Positions 25,629 through 33,516 of a DNA stretch of 64,000 nt are shown here, piece by piece. The number at the start of each line of letters is the position of its first letter. Position 1 is the first letter of the stretch. A program made the translations under genes and the position numbers. The DNA lies in assembly GCA_039180675.1 (NCBI GenBank), contig JBCDDC010000001.1, positions 226,140-290,139 on the forward strand, given 5' to 3'. The notes under the pieces were generated by a model. That model did no database searches, had not been told where the DNA came from, and saw only the letters and a list, made by a program, of their open reading frames with translations. Source of the DNA: Thermohalobaculum sp039180675 (GTDB lineage Bacteria; Pseudomonadota; Alphaproteobacteria; Rhodobacterales; Rhodobacteraceae).

Positions 25629-25873
25629 GCAATTCGCTTGGCTTGGTCTTCTGCTCGCGGGAGCCTAGTCCACTGGCGATGGAACTTCCAGCAAGGTCAT
25701 GCGCACAATCGCAAGATCGCGATCCGAACATATAGGCGCGTTGCGTAGGCAAGACATTTGCTCTTTTCTCGCCGGGAAAGATGCGCTACACGCCGCTTCG
25801 CATGCGGCAAAGCCGCCTGCGGTCGTCATGCGCACGCAACTTCCAAGCGCTGGCGACCCGAAATCTTGGCTAT

Positions 25874-25948
25874 TCCGGCGTAGCTCAGTGGTAGAGCATC
25901 GGACTGTTAATCCGCTGGTCGTAGGTTCGAATCCTACCGCCGGAGCCA
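25874..25948 (+). tRNA. tRNA-Asn (anticodon GTT)
   Basis: A complete cloverleaf is visible: the acceptor stem TCCGGCG pairs with CGCCGGA, the D-arm is AGCTCAGTGGTAGAGC, the anticodon loop is CTGTTAA with GTT, and the T-arm is GTAGGTTCGAATCCTAC. Discriminator G is followed by an encoded CCA. The gene has 75 bases. No integrase or duplicated 3' end is visible nearby. Confidence 0.97.
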
Positions 25949-26113
25949 TCCTTCCCAAACCCGTTGTGATGTGTCGTCGTCTGGTGCGCGTGTTGCCGGT
26001 CGCCTTAGAAATTGAACTCTGAGGCGATTTCGGCAGGCAATTTCCCATCCGGGCCGAACATCCTATCTCTGCGCGTGATAGACTTTCTACCAGTGAAGAT
26101 CAGGGAACCGTCT

Positions 26114-29002
26114 ATGAAGACCATGATTTCTGCAGGGCTCTTGCTCGCGTCGGCAGCGGCCGCGTTAGCGAACCCAATCAGCAACGCGCGTCAGCTCACG
26201 TTCGACGGCAAGCGCGCGGGCGAGGGGTACTTTTCGGCCGACGGTCGGCAGATGATCTTTCAAAGCGAGCGGGCTGAGGGAAATCCCTTCTATCAGATGT
26301 ATGTCCTCGATCTCGACACCGGGGATATCGACAAGGTCTCGACCGGGGTTGGCAAGACCACCTGTGGCTGGCTGCATCCTGACGGACGCCGGGTTCTTTT
26401 TGCCTCGACTCAATTCGACCCGGAGGCCGAGGCGAAGATGAAGGCGGAGCTGGAGTTCCGCGCCTCGGGACAGTTTCGTCGCTACGCCTGGGATTATGAC
26501 CCGACCTACGAGATCGTCGAAACTGATCTGGAGACAGGCGGTTATCGCAAGCTTACCGACGCGCTGGGGTATGATGCGGAAGGCGCCTATTCGCCCGACG
26601 GAAGCAGAATCGTCTTTGCCTCGAACCGCAACGCCTATGCGGGCGGCTTAACCGACGAGGAAAAGGCCCGCTTGGAGCGCGACCCGTCCTACTTCATGGA
26701 TATCTACGTCATGGATGCCGACGGGTCGAATGTCCGTCAGCTCACGGCTGTGCCGGGCTATGATGGCGGCCCGTTTTGGAGTGCAGATGGGTCCAAGATC
26801 ACCTGGCGCCGGTTTTCGGAAGACGGGGCGCGGGCGGAGGTCTACACGATGAATGCCGATGGCAGCGGGGAGCGGCGCCTGACGGATCTCGGCGTTCTCT
26901 CTTGGGCGCCGTTTTTCCACCCCTCCGGCGACTATCTGATCTTTGCGACCAACCTGCAGGGGTTCTCGAATTTCGAGCTTTACCTTGTCGATGCCGACGG
27001 TGCGCGCGAGCCGGTCCGGGTTACCGATCGCAAGGGTTTTGACGGGCTGGCCACGTTTTCTCCGGATGGGGAAACGATAAGCTGGACATCGAATGCGACG
27101 ACCCGGCGGCAGAGCCAGATCTTCATCGGAAAGTGGGATCATGAGGCCGCGCTGGCGATGCTGGCGGATGCGCCGCTGCGCGAGGGTGCGGCCGCCCCAC
27201 GCATGGACGCAACCACCGCTGCAATCGCCATCCCCGATATCGAGATGCATGTCGCGGCGCTGACGTCGGAGGAAATGGCAGGCCGTCTGACCGGCACTGC
27301 TGGGGAGCGTTTGGCGACCCAGTATGTGGCCGATGCCTTCACCGCGTTGGGTCTGGAACCGGCAGGCGATGCGGAAACGATGTTCCAGGAGTTCAGCTTC
27401 ACGTCCGGCGTGGCGCTGGCTGACGGAAACATGCTCGACATCTCGGTCGATGGCGTGGCGGAGACGCTGGAGCTGGAAGAGGCGTGGCGCCCCCTCGCAT
27501 TCTCATCGAGCAAGAAAATCGACGAAACCGGGCTTGTCTTCGCGGGCTATGGCCTGGCCGCACCCGCGGCGGGAGATCAGGCAGCGCTCGACAGCTATGG
27601 CGATCTGGATGTCGAAGGGAAGTGGGTTCTCCTCTGGCGCGGGGTGCCGGGTGATCTCGAGGGTGACCGGCGGCGGTATCTGCTGCGTTTCGCGGATCTG
27701 CGGTACAAAGCGTCGGTCGCGAAATCCCGGGGCGCGGCTGGTGTGATCTTTGCCCCGCCTATGCGCGAACAGTTTCTCGATTCCCTGCCACGGCTGACAT
27801 ACGAGGCAAGCTCGGGCGCCGGTAGCCTCCCTGCGCTCGCCGTGAGGCGCGCCGAGATGCGGCGCATGCTGTCGGTCCTGGGCGATGATCTGGATGGAAT
27901 GGTCGAGCAGCTCGAGGCGGGCGAAACTGCCGGCCGTGACCTTATCGGCGTGACGGCCCGATCCAGGATCGCGCTCAACTTCGAGACCCGGACGGGCCGG
28001 AACGTGCTTGGCCGCCTTGTCCTGACCGAGAATCCGGATACGGTACTTCCGCCTCTAGTCATCGGTGCCCATGTCGATCACCTCGGGCGTGGCGAAACAT
28101 CCGGATCGCTTGCCCAGTCGGATGAACAGGGTGAGATCCATTACGGCGCCGACGACAACGCCTCGGGCGTCTCGGCGGTGATCGAGGTTGCGCAGTACCT
28201 TGCCGATCTGCATGCGAATGGAAAGCTCGACGCAAAGCGCGATGTGATCTTCGCGGCGTGGTCGGGCGAGGAACTGGGCCTGCTTGGCGCCAATCACTAC
28301 GTCGAAGCACTGGCAGAGGAAGCGGGGCAGGAGGACCTCGCCGATGTCGTCTCAGCCTACATCAACATGGATATGATCGGGCGCCTGCGAGATAACGTCC
28401 TCATCTCAGGTCTCGGCTCGTCGCCGGTCTGGGCGGGCGAGATCGAAAGGCGCAATGCAGTCGTGGGCCTACCCATCCAGACATCGGAGGACACGTACCT
28501 GCCGACCGATGCGACTTCTTTTTACCTAAAGAAAGTGCCGATCCTGTCGATGTTCACTGGCGCGCATGAAGACTATCACACACCACGCGATGTGCCGGCG
28601 CTGCTGAATTACGAAGGCATCCGCGACATTGCCCGTTTCGTGGCGCTGGTTGCCCGCTCTCGCGCCCTAGCGGAGGACGAGCCAGAGTATCTCGAGGTTG
28701 CACGGCCTCAAAATCAGGGCGCCCGACGGGTGGGCGGTGTCTTCCTCGGCACAATCCCCGATTACGCGACAGACGGTATCACCGGCGTGCCGATTTCCGG
28801 GACCGTTAAAGGCGGCCCGGCCGAGGCTGCGGGTCTGGTTGGTGGGGATGTGATCGTTGGCTTGGCGGACGATCCAATTGAGAACATCTACGACCTCGTG
28901 CGCGCGCTCAACGGTCTGAAACCGGGTGAGGAAATCGGCATCTCGGTCGATCGAGACGGCGAGACCGTCGATTTGAGGATTGTCCCGGCCACGCGAGAGT
29001 AA
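26114..29002 (+). CDS. Exported M28-family peptidase with TolB-like propeller and PDZ domain
   Basis: Start ATG at 26114 gives 962 residues with a signal peptide (cut after AAALA, about residue 20). Order of domains: a TolB/WD40-like beta-propeller (about 25-370, repeated S-P-D-G and D-A-D-G-S motifs), a linker, an M28 zinc aminopeptidase core interrupted by a PA domain (zinc ligands in A-H-V-D-H-L-G, D-D-N-A-S-G, S-G-E-E-L-G, M-D-M-I-G and a late H-E-D-Y-H), and a C-terminal PDZ domain (about 870-960). It probably trims peptides in the periplasm; the propeller and PDZ may present substrate. The upstream in-frame extension contains no start with a ribosome site. Confidence 0.9.
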   Translation: MKTMISAGLLLASAAAALANPISNARQLTFDGKRAGEGYFSADGRQMIFQSERAEGNPFYQMYVLDLDTGDIDKVSTGVGKTTCGWLHPDGRRVLFASTQFDPEAEAKMKAELEFRASGQFRRYAWDYDPTYEIVETDLETGGYRKLTDALGYDAEGAYSPDGSRIVFASNRNAYAGGLTDEEKARLERDPSYFMDIYVMDADGSNVRQLTAVPGYDGGPFWSADGSKITWRRFSEDGARAEVYTMNADGSGERRLTDLGVLSWAPFFHPSGDYLIFATNLQGFSNFELYLVDADGAREPVRVTDRKGFDGLATFSPDGETISWTSNATTRRQSQIFIGKWDHEAALAMLADAPLREGAAAPRMDATTAAIAIPDIEMHVAALTSEEMAGRLTGTAGERLATQYVADAFTALGLEPAGDAETMFQEFSFTSGVALADGNMLDISVDGVAETLELEEAWRPLAFSSSKKIDETGLVFAGYGLAAPAAGDQAALDSYGDLDVEGKWVLLWRGVPGDLEGDRRRYLLRFADLRYKASVAKSRGAAGVIFAPPMREQFLDSLPRLTYEASSGAGSLPALAVRRAEMRRMLSVLGDDLDGMVEQLEAGETAGRDLIGVTARSRIALNFETRTGRNVLGRLVLTENPDTVLPPLVIGAHVDHLGRGETSGSLAQSDEQGEIHYGADDNASGVSAVIEVAQYLADLHANGKLDAKRDVIFAAWSGEELGLLGANHYVEALAEEAGQEDLADVVSAYINMDMIGRLRDNVLISGLGSSPVWAGEIERRNAVVGLPIQTSEDTYLPTDATSFYLKKVPILSMFTGAHEDYHTPRDVPALLNYEGIRDIARFVALVARSRALAEDEPEYLEVARPQNQGARRVGGVFLGTIPDYATDGITGVPISGTVKGGPAEAAGLVGGDVIVGLADDPIENIYDLVRALNGLKPGEEIGISVDRDGETVDLRIVPATRE

Positions 29003-29074
29003 CTCTCACCGAAACAAGCGCTTTTCTTTCGCCCCGGGCGGTGTAGGCTGCCCGGAGCGAACGTAAGTCCAGGT

Positions 29075-29947
29075 ATGAGCCCAGATATGCGCTACGAGAG
29101 CCCCTCCACCCTTCATGATGCTGTCGCGCTCTTGCACGCCGAGCCCGGTTTGACGCGGGTTCTGGCAGGCGGGACGGACGTGCTGGTCCAGCTCCGCTCC
29201 GGCATGGTTGAGCCGGATCTGGTCGTCGATATCAAGCGGATCGATGGAATTTATGACATCGCCGAGGAGGAGGGTGGTTTCCGGGTCGGCGCTGCCGTCT
29301 CGGGCGCGATGCTTGACGAGCATGCCGGGGTGAAAACCGCCTGGCCGGGTGTGGTCGAGGCGGCTTGTCTGGTCGGGTCCACGCAGGTCCATGCCCGTGC
29401 GACTTTGGCCGGGAACTTGTGCAACGCCTCGCCCGCAGCGGACACGGTGCCACCGATGATCGCCGCGGCTGCGACCGCGCGGATCCATGGCCCCGATGGA
29501 GTGCGGGATCTGCCGGTCGAGCAGGTGGGGATCGGCCCCGGGAAGACCGCGCTGGAGAAGGGCGAGATGATCGGCTCGATCTTCTTGCCCGCGCGGCCCG
29601 CGCATTCGGCCGATGCCTACCTGCGCTTTATCCCGCGCACGGAGATGGATATCGCGGTTGTTGGGGCCGCCGTCAGCCTTGCGCTGGAGGATGGCGTGAT
29701 CAGCGAAGCGCGCGTGGCCCTGGGCGCGGTCGCGCCGACCGCGGTTCTGGTGGAGGATGGCGCCGCAGCGCTCATCGGGACAACAGCCGACGAGCAGGCG
29801 CTGGAGACGCTGGCGGCGGCCGCCTCTGCCTCCTGCAATCCGATCAACGACAAACGCGGCACCGTCGAGTTTCGCACCGACGTTGCCGGAGTTCTCGCGA
29901 AACGAGCCACTTTGATCGCGCTATCGCGCGCGAGAGGAGAAGCCTGA
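29075..29947 (+). CDS. FAD-binding medium subunit of a XDH/CODH-family molybdoenzyme
   Basis: The 290-residue product has the CoxM/XDH FAD-domain signatures: A-G-G-T-D-V-L-V-Q near residue 31 and the T-L-A-G-N-L-C-N-A-S-P-A-A-D segment near 110. It passes electrons from the [2Fe-2S] subunit to the acceptor. Gene order medium, small, large is that of coxMSL. The stop overlaps the next start by one base (TGATG). Two nearby ATG codons (29075, 29087) could start it. Confidence 0.92.
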   Translation: MSPDMRYESPSTLHDAVALLHAEPGLTRVLAGGTDVLVQLRSGMVEPDLVVDIKRIDGIYDIAEEEGGFRVGAAVSGAMLDEHAGVKTAWPGVVEAACLVGSTQVHARATLAGNLCNASPAADTVPPMIAAAATARIHGPDGVRDLPVEQVGIGPGKTALEKGEMIGSIFLPARPAHSADAYLRFIPRTEMDIAVVGAAVSLALEDGVISEARVALGAVAPTAVLVEDGAAALIGTTADEQALETLAAAASASCNPINDKRGTVEFRTDVAGVLAKRATLIALSRARGEA

Positions 29948-30429
29948 TGCAAATTCATGTCGCCACGACCATCAACGGGGATCAGACCGAGTATCTTTGC
30001 GACCCGGACGAGACGCTGTTGGATGTGCTGCGCGACCGGCTGGGGCTGACCGGCGCGAAGGAGGGGTGCGGCACCGGTGATTGCGGGGCCTGCACCGTCA
30101 CGATGGATGGCCGCGCCGTCTGCTCCTGCCTCGTTCTGGGAGCCGAGGCGCAGGGCCGCGAGATCGGAACCGTCGAGGGGATCGCCGCGGGTGAGAGCCT
30201 GCACCCGCTCCAGCGCAAATTCCTCGAACATGCGGCGCTCCAATGCGGGATCTGCACCCCGGGCATCCTGGTCGCCGCGAAAAACCTGCTCGAGAAGAAC
30301 CCCGAGCCGACGGAGACCGAGGTCCGCTTCTGGCTCGCCGGAAACCTCTGCCGGTGCACTGGGTACGATAAGATCATCCGCGCCGTGATGGATGCCGCCG
30401 CCGAGATGCGCGGCGAAGCCCACGCCTGA
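29947..30429 (+). CDS. [2Fe-2S] small subunit of a XDH/CODH-family molybdoenzyme
   Basis: The 160-residue product has both clusters of the family: plant-type ferredoxin cysteines C41-x4-C46-x2-C49-x11-C61 and the helical-domain cysteines C100, C103, C135 and C137 (Q-C-G-I-C-T-P-G and L-C-R-C-T-G-Y). It relays electrons from the Mo site to FAD. Fully intact and translationally coupled to the FAD-subunit gene. Confidence 0.95.
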   Translation: MQIHVATTINGDQTEYLCDPDETLLDVLRDRLGLTGAKEGCGTGDCGACTVTMDGRAVCSCLVLGAEAQGREIGTVEGIAAGESLHPLQRKFLEHAALQCGICTPGILVAAKNLLEKNPEPTETEVRFWLAGNLCRCTGYDKIIRAVMDAAAEMRGEAHA

Positions 30430-30447
30430 GCCAGGGAGAGCCGAGCC

Positions 30448-32694
30448 ATGGCCTTTGACGAATATGACAGCCAGAACCGGATTTTCACCAACGTGGGCAC
30501 CCGCCCGGTCCGGCCCGATGGCATCGACAAGGTTACCGGCCGCGCGATGTTTGGCGCGGATATGTCGGCGCCCGGCATGCTCTGGGGTGCGGTGCTGCGC
30601 TCACCGCATGCCCATGCGCGGATCAGGTCGATCGACACCTCGAAGGCCGAAGCGCTCACCCAGGTGAAGGCGGTCGTCACCCGCGCGGACTTCAATGAAG
30701 GCGCCAGTCAGCAGGATGTTCTCGACAACTGCATGGCGGGTGAGAAGGTGCTCTATGACGGTCATGCACTCGCTGCGGTTGCGGCAACCAGCCGCCGGGC
30801 GGCGGAGAAGGCGCTGCGGCTGATCGAGGTCGATTACGACGTGCTGCCGCATGTCACTGATGTCGACGCGGCGATGAAGCCCGACGCCCCCGTGATCCGT
30901 GAGAGTGGCGGTGACGAAAGCGTGCCCGACGGGTTTTCCAAGAACGTAATGTCGATGTGCGAGTTCGGCCATGGCGATGTCGAGAAAGGGTTCGCCGAGG
31001 CCGATCTGGTCATGGAGAAGAGCTTCAAGACCGCCGCCGCCCATCAGGGATATATCGAGCCTCATGCCTGCCTCGCCTCGCTCGGCAATGACGGGCGCGG
31101 CGAGCTCTGGGTCTGCACTCAGGGGCATTTCTATATTCGCAACCTCTGCGCCGATGTAGTGGGCATCGACTCGACCCAGTTGCGGGTCGTTGCCTCGGAA
31201 ATCGGTGGAGGGTTTGGGGGCAAGACGACGGTGTTCATTGAACCGGTCGCACTTGCGCTCAGCCGCAAGGCCAACCGCCCGGTAAAGATCATGATGACCC
31301 GGTCGGAGGTCTTCCGGGCGACCGGCCCGACGTCTTCCACGTCAATGGACGTGAAGATCGGCATGAAGAGGGATGGTACGATCACCGCCGGACTGGCAGT
31401 AAACCGGTTCCAGGGCGGAGCCTATCCTGGGTCTCCCGTAGATATGGGCGCGATGTGCTCCTTTGCCTGCTACGCGCTCGAGAACGTCTTGTCGGTTGGC
31501 TATGACGTGGTCTGCAACCGGCCGAAACAGGCGGCCTACCGGGCGCCAGGCTCTCCGATGGCGGCCTTTGCGGTCGAGTCCGTGATCGACTCGCTCTGTC
31601 AGGAGCTCGATCTGGACCCGGTTGAGGTTCGCCTCAAGAACGCGTCGCGAGAGGGCACCAAGGCTTCCTATGGGCCGCGCTGGCCCCAGATCGGGCTGGT
31701 CGAGACGCTTCGGGCGGCAAAGAACCACCCGCATTATTCGGCGCCGCTGGGGCCCAACCAGGGGCGGGGTCTGGCCTGTGGTTTCTGGTTCAACCACGGC
31801 GGTGAGACATCGGTCAGCCTCGCGCTCAGCCAGGATGGTACGGTGGCGCTGAGCGTCGGGACACCGGATATCGGCGGCTCGCGCGCCTCGATGTGCCTGA
31901 TGGCAGCGGAAGAGCTGGGCATTCCGTATGAGAAAGTCCGCGCCACGGTCGTGGATACCGCATCGCTCGGCTACAACGATGTCAGCCATGGCAGCCGTGT
32001 GACCTATGCCTCTGGTCTCGCCACGATCAAGGCGGCGCGCGACGCGAAGCAGAAGCTCTGTGGCCGGGCGGCGAAGATCTGGGGGATCCCGGAAGAAGCG
32101 GTGGTTTGGGAAGACGGCATGGCCAAGCCCGCGGGGCACAATGCCGGTGAGCATGATCCACTGCCTTTTGCCGAGCTCTGCCGGAGTATGGGCCAGACCG
32201 GCGGGCCGATCTCGGGTCATTTCGAGGCGACGCCCGAGGGTGCGGGGGTCAGCTTCGCAACGCATCTGGTCGATGCCGAGGTCGATCCGGAGACCGGTGC
32301 AACACGCGTCACCCGCTACACCGTCTGTCAGGATGCCGGTAAGGCGATCCACCCGGCTTATGTCGAGGGGCAATTCCAGGGGGGTGCCGCGCAGGGGATC
32401 GGCTGGGCGCTCAACGAAGAGTACATCTATGGCGAGGACGGGCGGCTGCAGAATGCGGGTTTTCTAGATTATCGCATCCCAGTCGCCTCGGATCTGCCGA
32501 TGATCGACACCGAGATCGTCGAGGTGCCGAACCCGGGCCATCCCTATGGCGTACGCGGGGTGGGAGAAACGTCGATCGTTCCTCCGCTGGCCGCCATCGC
32601 CAACGCGGTCAGCCGGGCGGCTGGCGTGCGCATGACGGAGCTTCCGATGTCGCCGCCGCGCATTCTGAAGGCGCTCAAAGACAGGGATGGCTGA
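30448..32694 (+). CDS. Molybdopterin-binding large subunit of a XDH/CODH-family enzyme, substrate unknown
   Basis: The 748-residue product has the CoxL/XdhB pattern: an N-terminal a/b hammerhead domain (S-P-H-A-H-A-R-I), Mo-cofactor Gly-rich segments (G-G-G-F-G-G-K-T), an active-site loop reading A-Y-R-A-P-G-S and the conserved catalytic glutamate in G-V-G-E-T-S. The loop lacks the A-Y-x-C-S-F-R of true aerobic CO dehydrogenase, so a CO-oxidising role is not supported. Aldehydes, N-heterocycles or aryl-CoA thioesters are family alternatives. The stop overlaps the following MoaD-like gene by 8 bp. Confidence 0.9.
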   Translation: MAFDEYDSQNRIFTNVGTRPVRPDGIDKVTGRAMFGADMSAPGMLWGAVLRSPHAHARIRSIDTSKAEALTQVKAVVTRADFNEGASQQDVLDNCMAGEKVLYDGHALAAVAATSRRAAEKALRLIEVDYDVLPHVTDVDAAMKPDAPVIRESGGDESVPDGFSKNVMSMCEFGHGDVEKGFAEADLVMEKSFKTAAAHQGYIEPHACLASLGNDGRGELWVCTQGHFYIRNLCADVVGIDSTQLRVVASEIGGGFGGKTTVFIEPVALALSRKANRPVKIMMTRSEVFRATGPTSSTSMDVKIGMKRDGTITAGLAVNRFQGGAYPGSPVDMGAMCSFACYALENVLSVGYDVVCNRPKQAAYRAPGSPMAAFAVESVIDSLCQELDLDPVEVRLKNASREGTKASYGPRWPQIGLVETLRAAKNHPHYSAPLGPNQGRGLACGFWFNHGGETSVSLALSQDGTVALSVGTPDIGGSRASMCLMAAEELGIPYEKVRATVVDTASLGYNDVSHGSRVTYASGLATIKAARDAKQKLCGRAAKIWGIPEEAVVWEDGMAKPAGHNAGEHDPLPFAELCRSMGQTGGPISGHFEATPEGAGVSFATHLVDAEVDPETGATRVTRYTVCQDAGKAIHPAYVEGQFQGGAAQGIGWALNEEYIYGEDGRLQNAGFLDYRIPVASDLPMIDTEIVEVPNPGHPYGVRGVGETSIVPPLAAIANAVSRAAGVRMTELPMSPPRILKALKDRDG

Positions 32695-32941
32695 GACGGT
32701 CACAGTCGAGCTGTTCGGCTCGCTGCGCCGGCATGCAGAGGGGGCCGCGACAGTGACGGTCGAGGCCGCGACGATCCGGGATCTGCTTGAGGCCCTGCGG
32801 GATGCCTACCCCGGCCTGGCGCCACAGATCAGCCGGGGTGTGTCTGTCTCGATTGACGGGAAGATCTATACGGAGGCGATGTTCCAGCCGCTTTCCGCCG
32901 AAAACGAAGTGGTCTTGCTGCCACGGATCGCCGGCGGTTAG
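32687..32941 (+). CDS. MoaD/ThiS-family sulfur carrier in the molybdoenzyme operon
   Basis: The 84-residue product is a ubiquitin-like fold by pattern: V-T-V-E-L-F-G-S-L-R at the N-terminus and V-V-L-L-P-R-I-A-G-G at the C-terminus with the Gly-Gly tail needed for thiocarboxylation. MoaD donates sulfur during molybdopterin synthesis. No moaE, moaA or moeB gene lies near; its 8-bp overlap with the Mo-subunit gene indicates a dedicated carrier for this enzyme or for a related sulfuration step (inference). Confidence 0.88.
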   Translation: MAETVTVELFGSLRRHAEGAATVTVEAATIRDLLEALRDAYPGLAPQISRGVSVSIDGKIYTEAMFQPLSAENEVVLLPRIAGG

Positions 32942-33285
32942 CGCTCCGGCGCTTCGAGCAAGCCGGCAATCTCGCTCGGCACGTAATCGGGCGGAACGTC
33001 GGTTCCAGCGCTGTCGCGTTTGAATTCATAGCCGACGAGCCCGTCGCGCGCCCAGTCGCAGACGACCAGTCGCCTGTCGATGCGCTCATCTCCGTCGAAA
33101 ATCTCGACGTAGCCGCGTAGCGGTGGCCGACCATCCGCCTCAATCACGAAGCCAAGCGCGGTCAGTTCCATGACCCGGTGATCGCGCTCGCCTGCCACCA
33201 CCCGAAAGCGGGAGCGTCGACGCATCGTATCGCGGCTCTTCTTCGCCAGAACACCGGCGATCTCGCTACGCGGAGCAATGTCCAT
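32938..33285 (-). CDS. Conserved hypothetical protein
   Basis: ATG at 33285 (115 residues) is chosen because GGAG precedes it by six bases; ATG at 33348 would add 21 residues without a ribosome site. The N-terminus is basic (K-K-S-R, R-R-R-S-R), followed by a beta-rich domain ending Y-E-F-K-R-D and an acidic tail. There are no membrane segments. It converges on the MoaD-like gene with a 4-bp overlap. I do not recognise a family. Confidence 0.65.
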   Translation of the reverse strand: MDIAPRSEIAGVLAKKSRDTMRRRSRFRVVAGERDHRVMELTALGFVIEADGRPPLRGYVEIFDGDERIDRRLVVCDWARDGLVGYEFKRDSAGTDVPPDYVPSEIAGLLEAPER

Positions 33286-33516
33286 ACCCGACTCCGACCA
33301 GATTCTTCGACGGCAATAATAGTGCAGTCCCGCTGGCTGATTAGACATTAATGGTAAACAGTTGCGAAATAATCCGAGGAAGCTGGTGAAAGCTCGCCAC
33401 TCGGTTGTCTGAGGCGCCTCAGACCCGACTTATGATGGTAGCTGCTCCGGCGCGTATTGCCCTCGTCCGCGAGATCGCTATAACGCCGTGAATTTGCGAG
33501 CCAGCCGGAGCCTCTC

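Noticed and set aside
25804..25948. Integration site or genomic island at the tRNA-Asn gene
   Set aside because: No integrase, no repeat of the tRNA 3' end and no change of codon use in the flanking genes; only a short 5-bp hairpin upstream at 25804-25816.
29034..29055. CCGGGC/GCCCGG hairpin after the M28 peptidase gene as a terminator
   Set aside because: Six-bp stem with a 10-base loop and no U-run, close to the next gene; too weak to call.
30448..32694. Aerobic CO dehydrogenase large subunit (CoxL form I)
   Set aside because: The active loop reads A-Y-R-A-P-G-S, without the Cys-bearing A-Y-x-C-S-F-R required of form I; only membership of the wider family is supported.
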